Origin: a virus
Virus record (IMG/VR): IMGVR_UViG_3300006990_000013
Coordinates: 1 to 64,000 of that record
Length of the DNA stretch: 64,000 nt
Reading direction: 5' to 3' (one strand)
The position numbers and the translations under genes were made by a program. The notes beneath the pieces were generated by a model. That model had not been told where the DNA came from and searched no databases. It saw nothing but the letters and a program-made list of their open reading frames with translations. Of the stretch, positions 23,628 through 33,321 are shown piece after piece. Within the stretch, counting starts at the first letter, position 1; each line of letters begins with the position of its first letter.

Positions 23628-26161
23628 ACAAAGAAATCCTCTAATGTGTTTACTTTTTCTGGTGCCCACCCGAGCGCCTCTAAGATTGGTTCGATAGGGC
23701 CAAGAAAGACCTTCTCGAACTGTTTCTGGTAATCGATGTAATCATCCAGTCCGAACTCTTTTGGTAGGACGCCTGGGAATGAGATCATGTTCTCTTTCAC
23801 AGGGTTTGGTTGTTTGAGATATAGGAACTTGATCTTGTCACCAGACTGAATCCCTTCAAACTTCTTGTCCAACTTCTTAGTCTTCAGAAACTGATTGAAG
23901 AGAATACACCCACGAACATGCATAGGACAACCCTTCTTGTATCCACCCTTTTCCATGTACTTCTCAATGTTGTCAGTACCAGAGTTCTTGGCGATATCTT
24001 CTGGGGGTAGAGACGTGAACTCGTCTTTGAACTTTGCAATAAATTCTTGTGTGTCTTCTTCAGTACCTTCCATAATAACTTTGAAAGCGTCCTTGAGTTT
24101 ATCACGACAGATCTGAGGAGTAGATGACCGTACGGATTCCAGACCAGTAACACTGATCTTGGGAGTTTCGTAGTGGACACCCTCAGAGTTCAGTGTATTC
24201 ATAATGTAACGTTTCTTCGCAATAAACACTGACTTGTCTGTGATCTTCTCACGTTTCATGAACATCGCTTGACGGTATGCACCCATCTTCTTAGCGAGTT
24301 CCTCATATCCTTTCTCAAGGACGCCTTCAATCTTTGTACCACACACCTGATCAAGGAACTTCTCGCCTTGTTCTCTTGTAATGTCAACAGTCCCGAATAC
24401 TTCTTCGATCAGTGGGCCAAAGTTTACATAGATGGAGTCAGTATCGATATACACGATATAGTCTTCACCTTCTGTCTTCAATAGTTTGTTCAAGTACCCA
24501 TTCACAGACTTCTGTGCATAACGAATAGACAATTGACCAGAGGTGGTAATCGCCTCTGCGAATTCCATAATGTAATACAGGAAGTAGATGTTCGCAGTCG
24601 CACCATACAATGAGTTCATAGAAATCTTGATAGACATCTGTGCATTGTGAAGTTGGGTTGCCTTGGATTTTAGTTTTGCTTTCTTACGTGGATCTGTCTC
24701 GTCTTCCAGAGCCTGTTCCACCTTCAACATCTCTTTCTTAATCAGAGAACGTTTGTTGTAGTACTCGTCAATGATATCTGGAATGATACCACGTCTCTCA
24801 TTTGAGAAACATACACCGTTTGCAGCGACTGACACAGTCTTATCATTGTTTTGATAGTTGTCTTCCAGAACCATCTCCTGAGAGATAGATTCGAGACGTT
24901 GGGGAATGTATGTCTCTGGTGACATGTTGTATTGCAACATGAGGTGTGGGTATAGAGAGTTCAAGTCAAAGGACACCACCCAAGGATGCATCCCGACTTT
25001 AGGATCTTTCACGTAACCACCAACCAGTTCATCACCACGTTGGCCAGGCCCGTGTTTGAGTGGGGGAACAATATTGTCTTTGATCAGACGACGATAGATA
25101 GTGGTCTCCCAATATCCCACCGTACCAAATGCATCACGACAGTTCACACCACCAGTGTACGCAAGAGTCATAACCAATGACATCAACGCTACCTCGTCTT
25201 CAAGACGTTGAATCAACCAAGTGTCTTTGAGGTTATAGTCCAAGTAGAGTTGTGGGTTCTGCTCATAAAGAGTAGTAAGGTTACCGTACTCAGAGTAGTC
25301 AAGTTTCTTCTCACCCAACACAACGTGTGCAATGTGATCCAACTTGTACGTCTCTTGTGTACCGTACTTGTACGCAAACTTCTTGAACGTATCAAGATAG
25401 TCAACGACACTGATACCAGATATCATGTAGGTGTATTGAGTCTTACCGAACATATTAGCGGTGTGTTGTTTGAGGGATCTCCAAGGAGAAAGTTCTTTCG
25501 CCTTCTCTTCACCAAACAAACGGATGATACGAGTGACGAGATATTGCACGTCAAAGAACTCTACGTTCCAACCAGTAACGATGTCGGGGAAGTCATTCGC
25601 CCAGATCTTGATGAAACGGAGTAAGAGTGCATGTTCTGTATCGAACTTCATGAACGCAATGTCATCTGGATCGATCTCAGTTGTAGTAGCGTATTTGTCG
25701 AAGTCCTTACGTCCTAGTAGATGATAGGTGTTGGACTTGGAAGACTTGTATGCGATAGAGGTAATCTCTTTGTCTGCAGTCTCAATGTTAGCGTAACCGT
25801 CAGAGATGTCAACCTCAATGTCAAACGAACAGATGTTGATCTGATCCATGTCATACTTGATGTCGTTGGGGTAATTCTCTTGGATGAACTGTGCAACGTA
25901 ACTCTGAGTACCACAGATACCAAAGTTAGAAACGTCCCTGTAGTCTTCGATGAATTGTTTTGCCTCTGACATAGAGTCAAACTGTTTACGATGAAGTGGG
26001 TTGTTACCATGCAGAGAACGGAACTCTCCACCAGACTTCTGAGTCTGTAAGAATAGAGAGGGTTTGAAGTCAACTTTGCGAGAGAACCGTTTACCGTTCT
26101 TGTAGCCTCGGTGAAGGATCTTGTTACCGTATCGTTCAACCGATGTGTAGAACTCTGCCAC
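23624..26161 (-). CDS. 43: gp43 DNA polymerase (family B)
   Basis: 845 residues (T4 898). Exonuclease motif SFDIEVDI near 112, motif A SFDLNSLYPHL near 405, motif B KISMNSLYGAT, motif C YIDTDSIYVNFG near 590, C-terminal clamp-binding end EKVNTLEDFFV. Complete and uninterrupted, with no intein or intron. Replicates the phage genome with gp45/44/62. Confidence 0.97.
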   Translation of the reverse strand: MAEFYTSVERYGNKILHRGYKNGKRFSRKVDFKPSLFLQTQKSGGEFRSLHGNNPLHRKQFDSMSEAKQFIEDYRDVSNFGICGTQSYVAQFIQENYPNDIKYDMDQINICSFDIEVDISDGYANIETADKEITSIAYKSSKSNTYHLLGRKDFDKYATTTEIDPDDIAFMKFDTEHALLLRFIKIWANDFPDIVTGWNVEFFDVQYLVTRIIRLFGEEKAKELSPWRSLKQHTANMFGKTQYTYMISGISVVDYLDTFKKFAYKYGTQETYKLDHIAHVVLGEKKLDYSEYGNLTTLYEQNPQLYLDYNLKDTWLIQRLEDEVALMSLVMTLAYTGGVNCRDAFGTVGYWETTIYRRLIKDNIVPPLKHGPGQRGDELVGGYVKDPKVGMHPWVVSFDLNSLYPHLMLQYNMSPETYIPQRLESISQEMVLEDNYQNNDKTVSVAANGVCFSNERRGIIPDIIDEYYNKRSLIKKEMLKVEQALEDETDPRKKAKLKSKATQLHNAQMSIKISMNSLYGATANIYFLYYIMEFAEAITTSGQLSIRYAQKSVNGYLNKLLKTEGEDYIVYIDTDSIYVNFGPLIEEVFGTVDITREQGEKFLDQVCGTKIEGVLEKGYEELAKKMGAYRQAMFMKREKITDKSVFIAKKRYIMNTLNSEGVHYETPKISVTGLESVRSSTPQICRDKLKDAFKVIMEGTEEDTQEFIAKFKDEFTSLPPEDIAKNSGTDNIEKYMEKGGYKKGCPMHVRGCILFNQFLKTKKLDKKFEGIQSGDKIKFLYLKQPNPVKENMISFPGVLPKEFGLDDYIDYQKQFEKVFLGPIEPILEALGWAPEKVNTLEDFFV

Positions 26162-26445
26162 TATACTTGTTCTCCCATGTTCTGTGTAATTTCTGTCATC
26201 TTAAGAAGTATATCAGAAACTTCGTTCTCTGTCAAGAACCCTTTTACACTATCATAATCTTCAGTCACCCCATCCAATGGGGTCTGTTCGCCGTGTTTAA
26301 ACACTGCAATCTCATAGAGTCCACTCGCTGTGCCATAGGAAACAGAGTTGCGAACAATGGAAAGTTCGTACTCACCGAAGTTTACTACTGACTGAATGCC
26401 TTTTGGAATGTTTGTGTTTTGAAATTCTAGATCACTGAATTGCAT
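26161..26445 (-). CDS. Small protein upstream of polymerase, unknown
   Basis: 94 residues, beta-rich (VVNFGEYELSIVRNSVSYGTASG, LYEIAVFKHGE). I do not recognise it. Its stop shares a base with the polymerase start and it has the sigma70-like promoter at 26478-26506, so it heads the polymerase operon. Confidence 0.7.
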   Translation of the reverse strand: MQFSDLEFQNTNIPKGIQSVVNFGEYELSIVRNSVSYGTASGLYEIAVFKHGEQTPLDGVTEDYDSVKGFLTENEVSDILLKMTEITQNMGEQV

Positions 26446-26477
26446 AGTATAGTCCTATAATTTTTCACTTAGGACAC

Positions 26478-26506
26478 ATTATACAACTTTTATGGTTGGT
26501 TGTCAA
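26478..26506 (-). promoter_or_regulatory. Sigma70-like promoter for polymerase operon
   Basis: Minus strand TTGACA (26501-26506), 17-bp spacer, TATAAT (26478-26483). It lies within the 3' end of the gene at 26490, 33 bp before the start at 26445. Confidence 0.82.
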
Positions 26507-26684
26507 CCTCTTTCTTCAGTTTATTTTCCCAAGCTTCTTCGAAACCATCTAGGTGATAAACTGTTTCGTGGTTACCCCACATTCTTCTGAAGTAACCATC
26601 ATAACAATCGAACACCGTTTTTTCGTCAGCACCTAAATGGCCCTTGACTATCCAAAACATCCGATAGGCTTCTTTTCGTGTCAT
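26490..26684 (-). CDS. Small protein, unknown
   Basis: 64 residues, aromatic-rich (FDCYDGYFRRMWGNHETVYHLDGFEEAW). Start overlaps the TGA of gp46 by four bases. Not recognised. Confidence 0.65.
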   Translation of the reverse strand: MTRKEAYRMFWIVKGHLGADEKTVFDCYDGYFRRMWGNHETVYHLDGFEEAWENKLKKEVDNQP

Positions 26685-28390
26685 GCAATCTCACTGAAGT
26701 TCTTTACCTTGTCAAATTTGATGTGTGATGTGAACTTCTCTGCAAACTGATCACCACGGTGTGAGATCACAAAGATGTTGTCGTCTGTGTTTAGATTATG
26801 TAATGTTTCGATTAAGTTCTCAATACCCGAACCATCCAACGCACCGTCAAGTGTTTCATCTAACAACAATAAGTTGGTACTGACACTGTTACGCAGTTTT
26901 GCAACAGAACGCCATGCCAACATGATAGACAATGTGATGCGGAGTTTCTCACCCTCAGAGAATGAGGCGTAAGAGAATGCATCACGAAACCTTGATTTGA
27001 TAACTTCATTAAAGTTTTCGTCGAGTTGGAAGTCCACGAATAGATCAAACGCTCCAAGGTATTTATTGATTAGTTTGTTCATTACAGGGATATATTGAGA
27101 AATAATTCTCGCTTTAATACCACCGTCCTTTAATATAGTCGAAAGGACACCTAGAACAGACTGATGATCAAGTAACTCTTTGCGTTCTTCTGTGTAGACA
27201 GATAATTCGTTTTGAAAAGATTCTAACTTAGAAGTGTCAACTTCTTCGACAAGTTGTTCCGCAGCATCCAGTTCATTCTTGTATGACAACAATGCATTCT
27301 TTGCAATCTTAATCTCACCACGAAGTTCTGAGATACCCAAAGTCTGGTTCTGGATGTCTTCTTCTACTTCGCTGATTTCTGCAATTCTGGTTTCGTATCC
27401 TGAGATCTTTCCATCGATTTCAACCATACCCGCTTCAATTTGGATTTTCTTGTCTTCTTTTTCTTTGATAACTGAGTCTTTAAAGTCATGTTCAATTCCC
27501 TGTTTGCATGTAGGACAACTATCATTGTCATGATAAAATTTTAGATCTTTCAAGAAGTTGCGCAAGTTTGTATTCATATCTTTACGAATATCAGATGCAG
27601 TAGCATACTTGTTTGTAACATTCTTCTTGTCAGAGATGGTTGTGTAGAGATTTTCGATGGACTCTTGAATGCCATCAATCTCTGTTTTGCAACCTTCTAT
27701 CTTGTCGAGATGAACCTGCATACGTTCACGGATCTTCTCTACCTCAGTCTCACGTATTTTGCGAATACTGTCGTTGTGTTCCTGTGCACTCTCAATACGT
27801 TGTTTGACCATTTCTGTATTATAGTCATTGTCTGTAAGAGATTGACGATTGTCAGAAATACGATCCTTCGCAAGAAGATTCATAGTACTGAACACTTGAA
27901 TATCAAGTAGATCTTCAATGATGTCACGTCTTGTGCTTGCAGGGAGTTCCATAAAAGGAACATAGGTTGCACTACCAAGGACTACGATCTGGTTGAAAGA
28001 CTTGTAGTTAATACCCAGAATAAATTCTTCTAGATATGACTGGTAGTCTTTTACAGCCGCAGATTGATCAACGAGTTGACCGTCCTTGATTATTTCAAAT
28101 AGGTTTGGTTTGATTCCACGACGAATGGTATATGAACTACCGCCCACACTGAAATCAATTTCTACCAACAAATCTTTTTTGTTGATACTGTTAAGCAACT
28201 GTCCTTTATTGATCTTACGAAAAGGTTTACCATATAACCCAAATGTCAGTGCGTCCAGTAAAGTAGATTTACCACTACCGTTTGAACCACTGATTAGAGT
28301 TGTAGGTTTTCTATCTAGATCAATTTTTGTGAATAGGTTGCCAGTTGAAAGTATGTTCTTATAGCGAACTTGCTTAAACTGTATTCTCAT
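26681..28390 (-). CDS. 46: gp46 recombination endonuclease ATPase (SbcC/Rad50-like)
   Basis: 569 residues (T4 560). Walker A SGSNGSGKST (34-43), long coiled coils with zinc hook CPTC (about 290), signature ASFSEGEKLRITLS and Walker B NLLLLDETLDGALD. Works with gp47 to resect DNA ends and degrade host DNA. Adjacent to gp47 with a four-base overlap. Confidence 0.96.
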   Translation of the reverse strand: MRIQFKQVRYKNILSTGNLFTKIDLDRKPTTLISGSNGSGKSTLLDALTFGLYGKPFRKINKGQLLNSINKKDLLVEIDFSVGGSSYTIRRGIKPNLFEIIKDGQLVDQSAAVKDYQSYLEEFILGINYKSFNQIVVLGSATYVPFMELPASTRRDIIEDLLDIQVFSTMNLLAKDRISDNRQSLTDNDYNTEMVKQRIESAQEHNDSIRKIRETEVEKIRERMQVHLDKIEGCKTEIDGIQESIENLYTTISDKKNVTNKYATASDIRKDMNTNLRNFLKDLKFYHDNDSCPTCKQGIEHDFKDSVIKEKEDKKIQIEAGMVEIDGKISGYETRIAEISEVEEDIQNQTLGISELRGEIKIAKNALLSYKNELDAAEQLVEEVDTSKLESFQNELSVYTEERKELLDHQSVLGVLSTILKDGGIKARIISQYIPVMNKLINKYLGAFDLFVDFQLDENFNEVIKSRFRDAFSYASFSEGEKLRITLSIMLAWRSVAKLRNSVSTNLLLLDETLDGALDGSGIENLIETLHNLNTDDNIFVISHRGDQFAEKFTSHIKFDKVKNFSEIA

Positions 28391-29451
28391 CCAAGATTCA
28401 TAGCCTCAATATATAATTCATTCACCAACGTCTTCACCTTTTGTTTGTCGACTTTCGTATCCAGTCCATCGATATACTGATGCAAGATTTCTTTGGTATC
28501 TTTGGTCTCATCCATAATTTCTTCTGCGCCGACACTTTCTAAGTTCATTGCATCGTCAATTGACTTGATGTCAACTGCGCCACTCTCTGACAACTTGTTC
28601 ATGAACAGATCGTACAGATAGTGATTAGTCCGATTTTTCACAATGACTTTGACATATGCATTTTCCAAAGCACTAGTATCAAGGTCTTGAATCTGATCGA
28701 CAGTCAAGTCTTCGTCATCGTAATCAATCTTATGGAACATTCTATACGGATTTGCCACCTTTGTCAAGTCTTTTGTTTCAGTGTCAAAAATATGAAATCC
28801 ACGGTCACCATTATGATCAGACCATGTCATCTCATAAGGCGCACCAAGATACTTGATATTTGAATGTTGTGAGGGGTGGTGGAAATGTCCAGACCAGACA
28901 TGTTCAAAGTTAGAGAATCGTTTCATCTCTAAACCATGTGTACATACGTGTCCACGCATCATCTCGAAACCTTTGACTTCAAGGTGACCACATAGAACAT
29001 CTGCATCTGACATATCAATAGACGCCATAACTGAGTCGTAGTTCGACTTGGTAATCCAAGGAACCATAAGGAACTTTGTAGAACCTTTGGTCAACTCAAC
29101 AGCATCATGTTGGTACAGAGTAAAATTACTATACTCTTGCAACAACAGGTTCATACTGTTTACGTCATTTGTATTTGTGTAGTACGTTGTGTGGTTACCC
29201 ACCAAAGCATGATATTCGATATTTCGTTTTGCAAGTTCATCGAAAAAGAACTCCTTACCTCTCTTGAGGCTTTGATAATTGATGTACTTCCGCCGATCAA
29301 ATGTATCTCCTAGATCAAATACTGTTTTGATATCGTTATTGTCTAGGTAGGGGAAGAAAACGTTTTTAAAAAATGTTTCCTGATGATCAAGAAATACTTG
29401 ACTATCCCCTCGCACACCAATGTGCATATCTGTAATTATTGCTATCTTCAT
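28387..29451 (-). CDS. 47: gp47 recombination nuclease (SbcD/Mre11-like)
   Basis: 354 residues (T4 339). Metallophosphatase motifs ITDMHIGV, DLGDTFDRR, ALVGNHTTYY, CGHLEVKG and WSGHFHHPSQ. Nuclease partner of gp46. Confidence 0.96.
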   Translation of the reverse strand: MKIAIITDMHIGVRGDSQVFLDHQETFFKNVFFPYLDNNDIKTVFDLGDTFDRRKYINYQSLKRGKEFFFDELAKRNIEYHALVGNHTTYYTNTNDVNSMNLLLQEYSNFTLYQHDAVELTKGSTKFLMVPWITKSNYDSVMASIDMSDADVLCGHLEVKGFEMMRGHVCTHGLEMKRFSNFEHVWSGHFHHPSQHSNIKYLGAPYEMTWSDHNGDRGFHIFDTETKDLTKVANPYRMFHKIDYDDEDLTVDQIQDLDTSALENAYVKVIVKNRTNHYLYDLFMNKLSESGAVDIKSIDDAMNLESVGAEEIMDETKDTKEILHQYIDGLDTKVDKQKVKTLVNELYIEAMNLG

Positions 29452-29870
29452 TCAAGTTGCCCTGTTTCCCTCATGGACTTTCGTATCTTAGTTGCGCTGA
29501 TCTCATGAATCTCTTTACCAAGATCATGTTCAGTAAAAGTATACCCCACACCACGTCCATAACTGATGTCTACGATGTTTGGAACTTTCATTATAACATA
29601 CTCTCTACCATATGTAAAGCCCTCTTGTATAAGAGACATTTCTATTTCGTCGTAGACTTTGTCGAAATTAAATGGATTGTCATCTTGAGTTGCAGTACGT
29701 CCAGCGCCTACATCCTCACCAACGATACCACCCACATCACGAATCATGATAACTACTTGGCCTGTGATTGCAAGTGCACGTTTAAATAATTCTTGATGTC
29801 CTTTGTGCCAAGGTTGCCACCTGCCTAACATCTGTACAGTTGGTTTGTTCCAATCGAAACCGATACTCAT
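29448..29870 (-). CDS. Nucleotidyltransferase (HxGH family)
   Basis: 140 residues. LGRWQPWHKGHQELFKRAL carries the HxGH motif and EISATKIRKSMRE the C-terminal signature of cytidylyl/adenylyltransferases. Substrate is unclear; NadR/PPAT-like or CDP-sugar-like roles are possible. It lies between gp47 and an APS-kinase-like gene. Confidence 0.8.
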   Translation of the reverse strand: MSIGFDWNKPTVQMLGRWQPWHKGHQELFKRALAITGQVVIMIRDVGGIVGEDVGAGRTATQDDNPFNFDKVYDEIEMSLIQEGFTYGREYVIMKVPNIVDISYGRGVGYTFTEHDLGKEIHEISATKIRKSMRETGQLE

Positions 29871-29879
29871 TACTACTCC

Positions 29880-30314
29880 TTATCGACAATAATCTAAGTC
29901 GAGATATTTTTCTAAAACTTCAGCTAATTGTTGATGGGTATCATTGAACCACTTACACACGTGATAATCATACTCATCGATATGAGGTTGTTCAAATATT
30001 TTATTTGTATCCTCAAACCTTCCCTCTTGAATTGTATCCATCCATACTGCAAAATCTGCATTGAAGAATATACGGGCTTCAGCGGTAGGACAGATGAAGT
30101 CTGCAACTGCAACCTTACCTGCTTTCACTACACCATCTGATAAGAACTTCATACGCATCGCTTGACGCATACGTCCCTCTGGTGTGAAGTCCCAGTCATT
30201 GTACTCTTCACGTACCCTGTCTGCGTTTAAATGAACACCGTTGACGAGTTTCGCCAACGGCTCTGCAAGAGTTGATTTGCCAGATCCTGGCAAACCATAT
30301 ACTAGAATTTTCAT
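29880..30314 (-). CDS. Adenylylsulfate-kinase-like P-loop kinase
   Basis: 144 residues. P-loop GLPGSGKST (7-15), HLNADRVREEYNDWDF and VAVADFICPTAEAR recall APS kinase, which makes PAPS. It is shorter than canonical CysC and lacks a clear RDPKGLY-type motif, so another small-molecule kinase is possible. A sulfotransferase at 20671 gives it a plausible partner. Confidence 0.7.
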   Translation of the reverse strand: MKILVYGLPGSGKSTLAEPLAKLVNGVHLNADRVREEYNDWDFTPEGRMRQAMRMKFLSDGVVKAGKVAVADFICPTAEARIFFNADFAVWMDTIQEGRFEDTNKIFEQPHIDEYDYHVCKWFNDTHQQLAEVLEKYLDLDYCR

Positions 30315-30317
30315 TTA

Positions 30318-30953
30318 TTACTCCTCGTCAAAAACCTTTCCGTTTTCATCGCAAGGTTTTAATGTTATTGGACAATTGATATAGAATTCACAACCGACAT
30401 CCAAGAAGTCCAAGTTTTCGACTGATTCGTAACCGTCTTCATCCCAAGCTTCTTGTACATTTTCTAAGTATGCATTCATTTCATCTTCATCAAGATATCC
30501 ATCGGCATCGTCTGTCACATGTTGACGGATTGACCAGTCTTCCCAACATCCATCCCATGTTTCTATCATTTCCGCATCATAATCACTAACCTCATGGAAG
30601 GTACAAGCTTCAGAAGTATCTGGCGTGAACACGTCTATGAGTTCGATTATCTGTTCATCTGATTCTTCACAGTCTCCAGAACAATAATCGTCATACACCT
30701 CTTGAATGTTTTTATAATATGGATCTTCCTGATCATCGCCGCCAAATCGTCTGTTAGCGAATGTCATGATTTCTTCTTCTGTCTCTGGAATAGTGACTAA
30801 CCAAGATCCCCATCTCCAACCAACTTCAAGGGTTGCCCATAGAGAGTTTTTATATTGAGAGTCACTTTGCCATCCACCATCAATATCTTTTTTAAATACT
30901 GTCTCTTCCGCAATCGACTTTTTATAAGTCGGTTCCATAACAAAATACTTCAT
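30318..30953 (-). CDS. Acidic protein, unknown
   Basis: 211 residues, strongly acidic (many Asp/Glu through the middle and C-terminus) with a Trp-rich segment near residue 45 (LWATLEVGWRWGSWLV). Six or more cysteines. Not recognised; charge makes DNA mimicry conceivable but unproven. Directly downstream of gp55 with no gap. Confidence 0.65.
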   Translation of the reverse strand: MKYFVMEPTYKKSIAEETVFKKDIDGGWQSDSQYKNSLWATLEVGWRWGSWLVTIPETEEEIMTFANRRFGGDDQEDPYYKNIQEVYDDYCSGDCEESDEQIIELIDVFTPDTSEACTFHEVSDYDAEMIETWDGCWEDWSIRQHVTDDADGYLDEDEMNAYLENVQEAWDEDGYESVENLDFLDVGCEFYINCPITLKPCDENGKVFDEE

Positions 30954-31448
30954 CTACGATTGTTCCTTCTTTGCTTTGAGTTTACCTTCAAACTCTTCTA
31001 TAAAATCATTGATATATTCTGGGGGTTCGGACATTTGAATTCCGTTACCCATTCCATCCATTGCACCCATACTTGTCATTGCTTTCTGAGATGACTTGAA
31101 TCGGATGTAAAGTTGTTTCTTTTCTTTCTGGATCCTTCTTAGAAATGCATACCATATAATCTGTGTGAAATATGCAAAAGGGTTCTTTGATTTTTCTGGA
31201 TCAAAATTGTGAATGTATTGTAAACAGTTCTCAATCCCATCTGAAATCATATCATCTTTATAGGAATATCCAGAGAAGTTTGGTTTCGTCGCAAGACGAT
31301 TCGCAATCTTGAAGATGCACTCTCCCACATAATTTGGTACTCGTGGAATCTCTTCCCCTGCATCTTCCGCTTCCTTGCACTCTTCCTTATATTGAATAAG
31401 TGCCTCCAGAAGGTCTTTGTTGTTTACGTAGTTTCTTTTCTTAGCCAC
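30954..31448 (-). CDS. 55: gp55 sigma factor for late transcription
   Basis: 164 residues (T4 185). MISDGIENCLQYIHNFDPEKS and NPFAYFTQIIWYAFLRRIQKEKKQ are the sigma70 region-2-like core of gp55. Directs RNA polymerase to TATAAATA boxes, many of which occur in this window. I see no gp33 gene here. Confidence 0.93.
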   Translation of the reverse strand: MAKKRNYVNNKDLLEALIQYKEECKEAEDAGEEIPRVPNYVGECIFKIANRLATKPNFSGYSYKDDMISDGIENCLQYIHNFDPEKSKNPFAYFTQIIWYAFLRRIQKEKKQLYIRFKSSQKAMTSMGAMDGMGNGIQMSEPPEYINDFIEEFEGKLKAKKEQS

Positions 31449-31483
31449 ATGTAGGTTCCCTCTGTTGTGTTGAAATTAGGTCT

Positions 31484-31512
31484 ATTGTACACTATGTTGA
31501 TAGGGTTGTCAA
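31484..31512 (-). promoter_or_regulatory. Sigma70-like promoter for gp55
   Basis: Minus strand TTGACA (31507-31512), 17-bp spacer, TACAAT (31484-31489), 36 bp before the gp55 start. The 165-base gap 31449-31613 holds this promoter and nothing else I can identify. Confidence 0.8.
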
Positions 31513-31613
31513 GCAGATAATTTTTTTCATCTTTTTTGAAAATAGTTCTTGCCTTTCCTGATCAACGTTGTTATAATCGATTTATCGCTTTAAAAGATAC
31601 CTTTATGGCTGCT

Positions 31614-33104
31614 TTAGATGTCAACCGTGTACACCTTAAATGGGAACTCTTGCGCCCCATAGATCTCAATTCTCTTTCTAAAATGTTTTAATGTATAATT
31701 TTGGAACGATCCTGTAGAGAGATCGTCAGCGATATCATACAGCGTAGCGTGATCGGCATCGTTTCCTTTTCTTAGGGTTCTTCCGATTGACTGGAGAACC
31801 TTGATCTCAGACTTTGAACCAGAGGCGAAAATCACATTGTCCAACTTCTGTAGGTTCACCCCTGTCGAAAAGACTCCATAGGATGCAAGGATATCATGTC
31901 TCTTCTCTTTGTCTTCTTCAACCATGTGTCGAATCGTTTCACGTTCATCCCCTTTCGTTCCACCATAAATGAAATGCAAGACTCTGTCTTCCTTGCGAAG
32001 CAAGGGTTCTAGGATCTTTCCGTGTTTCTCAACCAGATCAAAAAGGATCAGATTGTTCTGACCTTCCAGTGACCAGACGAGATTACGGATGAACATATTT
32101 CTCTTCTCGTGGTTCGTCAAGAACTCACGTTCTGCAGGGTACTTTTTCTGAGGCGCATCAATCTTCTTGAATGCATCCTTGAAAGATTTCTTTGTCTCTT
32201 TATTATAGTTGAGTACAATTGCTTTGACGTTGAAGTCTGCAACTGTCCCTGCGTCAATAAGGTTCTTAGTTGTAACTGCACGTTTGACAGATCCGAAACA
32301 ACCTTCCAAAACCATACGGTGTGTCTTTGACTCCGAAGACTTTAGGGTTCCAGTGAATCCATGTCTATACTTACAGTCAGATAATTTTTCTAGGATAGTA
32401 GTAAGTGACTTCGCAGCAAACAGGTGCGCCTCGTCTCCAAGTACAACATCAAACTGATCGAACCATGCTTTGGGTTGTTTGATGAGTGATTGCCATGTCG
32501 ATATTACAACAGGCGCCTTGGTGTGTTTGTCAACACCACCTTGAATTTTGTAGATCTCTTCCTTACATCCATAGTCAACAAAGTCACCTGCCATCTGATG
32601 GACAAGACCAATCGTCGGGACAATAATCAATGTCCTGTGATCGAACGTGTGCCAATAATGTTGTTGGAGTAGGTAGATGATAAGAGACTTACCTGACGAA
32701 GTAGGAGATACACTGAGTGTTCTGTTATTCGCAATCGCATTACAGATATATTCTGACTGATAATCACGTGGTGTGTATTTACAGTTAATATGTTCTGCAA
32801 GCGCAGTTGGATAATCATCCACACATACATCCGAATCATATTCTTTTGTTTCTATATTAAGTTCGTATTCTCTAACGTCACAGAATTCTTTTAACTTACC
32901 CAACAACCCAACATAGAGTTTAGGTCTCATAGGTTGATAAAGTCTAATGACTCCATCCCACATACGAGTTTTTACCTTTGGGTGATATTGCCACCCTTCT
33001 GGTTTAAAAGAAAAGAAATCTGAGATCTCTTGTCGTGTCGACGGTTCTGCAAGAACTTTCATATGAACATGATCAAGAAATTCAACTGTTACAGTATCTG
33101 TCAT
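31614..33104 (-). CDS. uvsW: UvsW RNA-DNA/DNA helicase
   Basis: 496 residues (T4 503). N-terminal WQYHPKVKTRMWDGVIRLY, helicase motif I SPTSSGKS, motif II LGDEAH, motif III HGFTGTL, motif VI SIGRTLRKG. Unwinds R-loops and branched DNA, switching origin-dependent to recombination-dependent replication. Confidence 0.95.
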   Translation of the reverse strand: MTDTVTVEFLDHVHMKVLAEPSTRQEISDFFSFKPEGWQYHPKVKTRMWDGVIRLYQPMRPKLYVGLLGKLKEFCDVREYELNIETKEYDSDVCVDDYPTALAEHINCKYTPRDYQSEYICNAIANNRTLSVSPTSSGKSLIIYLLQQHYWHTFDHRTLIIVPTIGLVHQMAGDFVDYGCKEEIYKIQGGVDKHTKAPVVISTWQSLIKQPKAWFDQFDVVLGDEAHLFAAKSLTTILEKLSDCKYRHGFTGTLKSSESKTHRMVLEGCFGSVKRAVTTKNLIDAGTVADFNVKAIVLNYNKETKKSFKDAFKKIDAPQKKYPAEREFLTNHEKRNMFIRNLVWSLEGQNNLILFDLVEKHGKILEPLLRKEDRVLHFIYGGTKGDERETIRHMVEEDKEKRHDILASYGVFSTGVNLQKLDNVIFASGSKSEIKVLQSIGRTLRKGNDADHATLYDIADDLSTGSFQNYTLKHFRKRIEIYGAQEFPFKVYTVDI

Positions 33105-33319
33105 GTTTGAATATCCACATTAGACCCGACAGGTTTTGGAGAGTCTACTAATTCACCGTTTCTATTGTATAGAGTATATCCCAATTCAGAAACACGTATT
33201 GCGCCATTCACCACTTGGTGTTCGACGTGAGTTGTAACCAAGTCCTCGCCCACGTAAGCGGTGCGAGTGTAGTTACTTACAATTTGTGTTGGAAGGATGG
33301 GTGGGATAGACTCTACCAT
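33101..33319 (-). CDS. Small protein between UvsY and UvsW, unknown
   Basis: 72 residues, beta-rich, Val/Thr-rich (TRTAYVGEDLVTTHVEHQVV). Four-base overlap with the UvsW start and a two-base gap to UvsY. Not recognised. Confidence 0.65.
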   Translation of the reverse strand: MVESIPPILPTQIVSNYTRTAYVGEDLVTTHVEHQVVNGAIRVSELGYTLYNRNGELVDSPKPVGSNVDIQT

Positions 33320-33321
33320 AA

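Noticed and set aside
23624-26161. Intein or intron in the polymerase gene
   Set aside because: All motifs occur in order in one uninterrupted frame of normal length.
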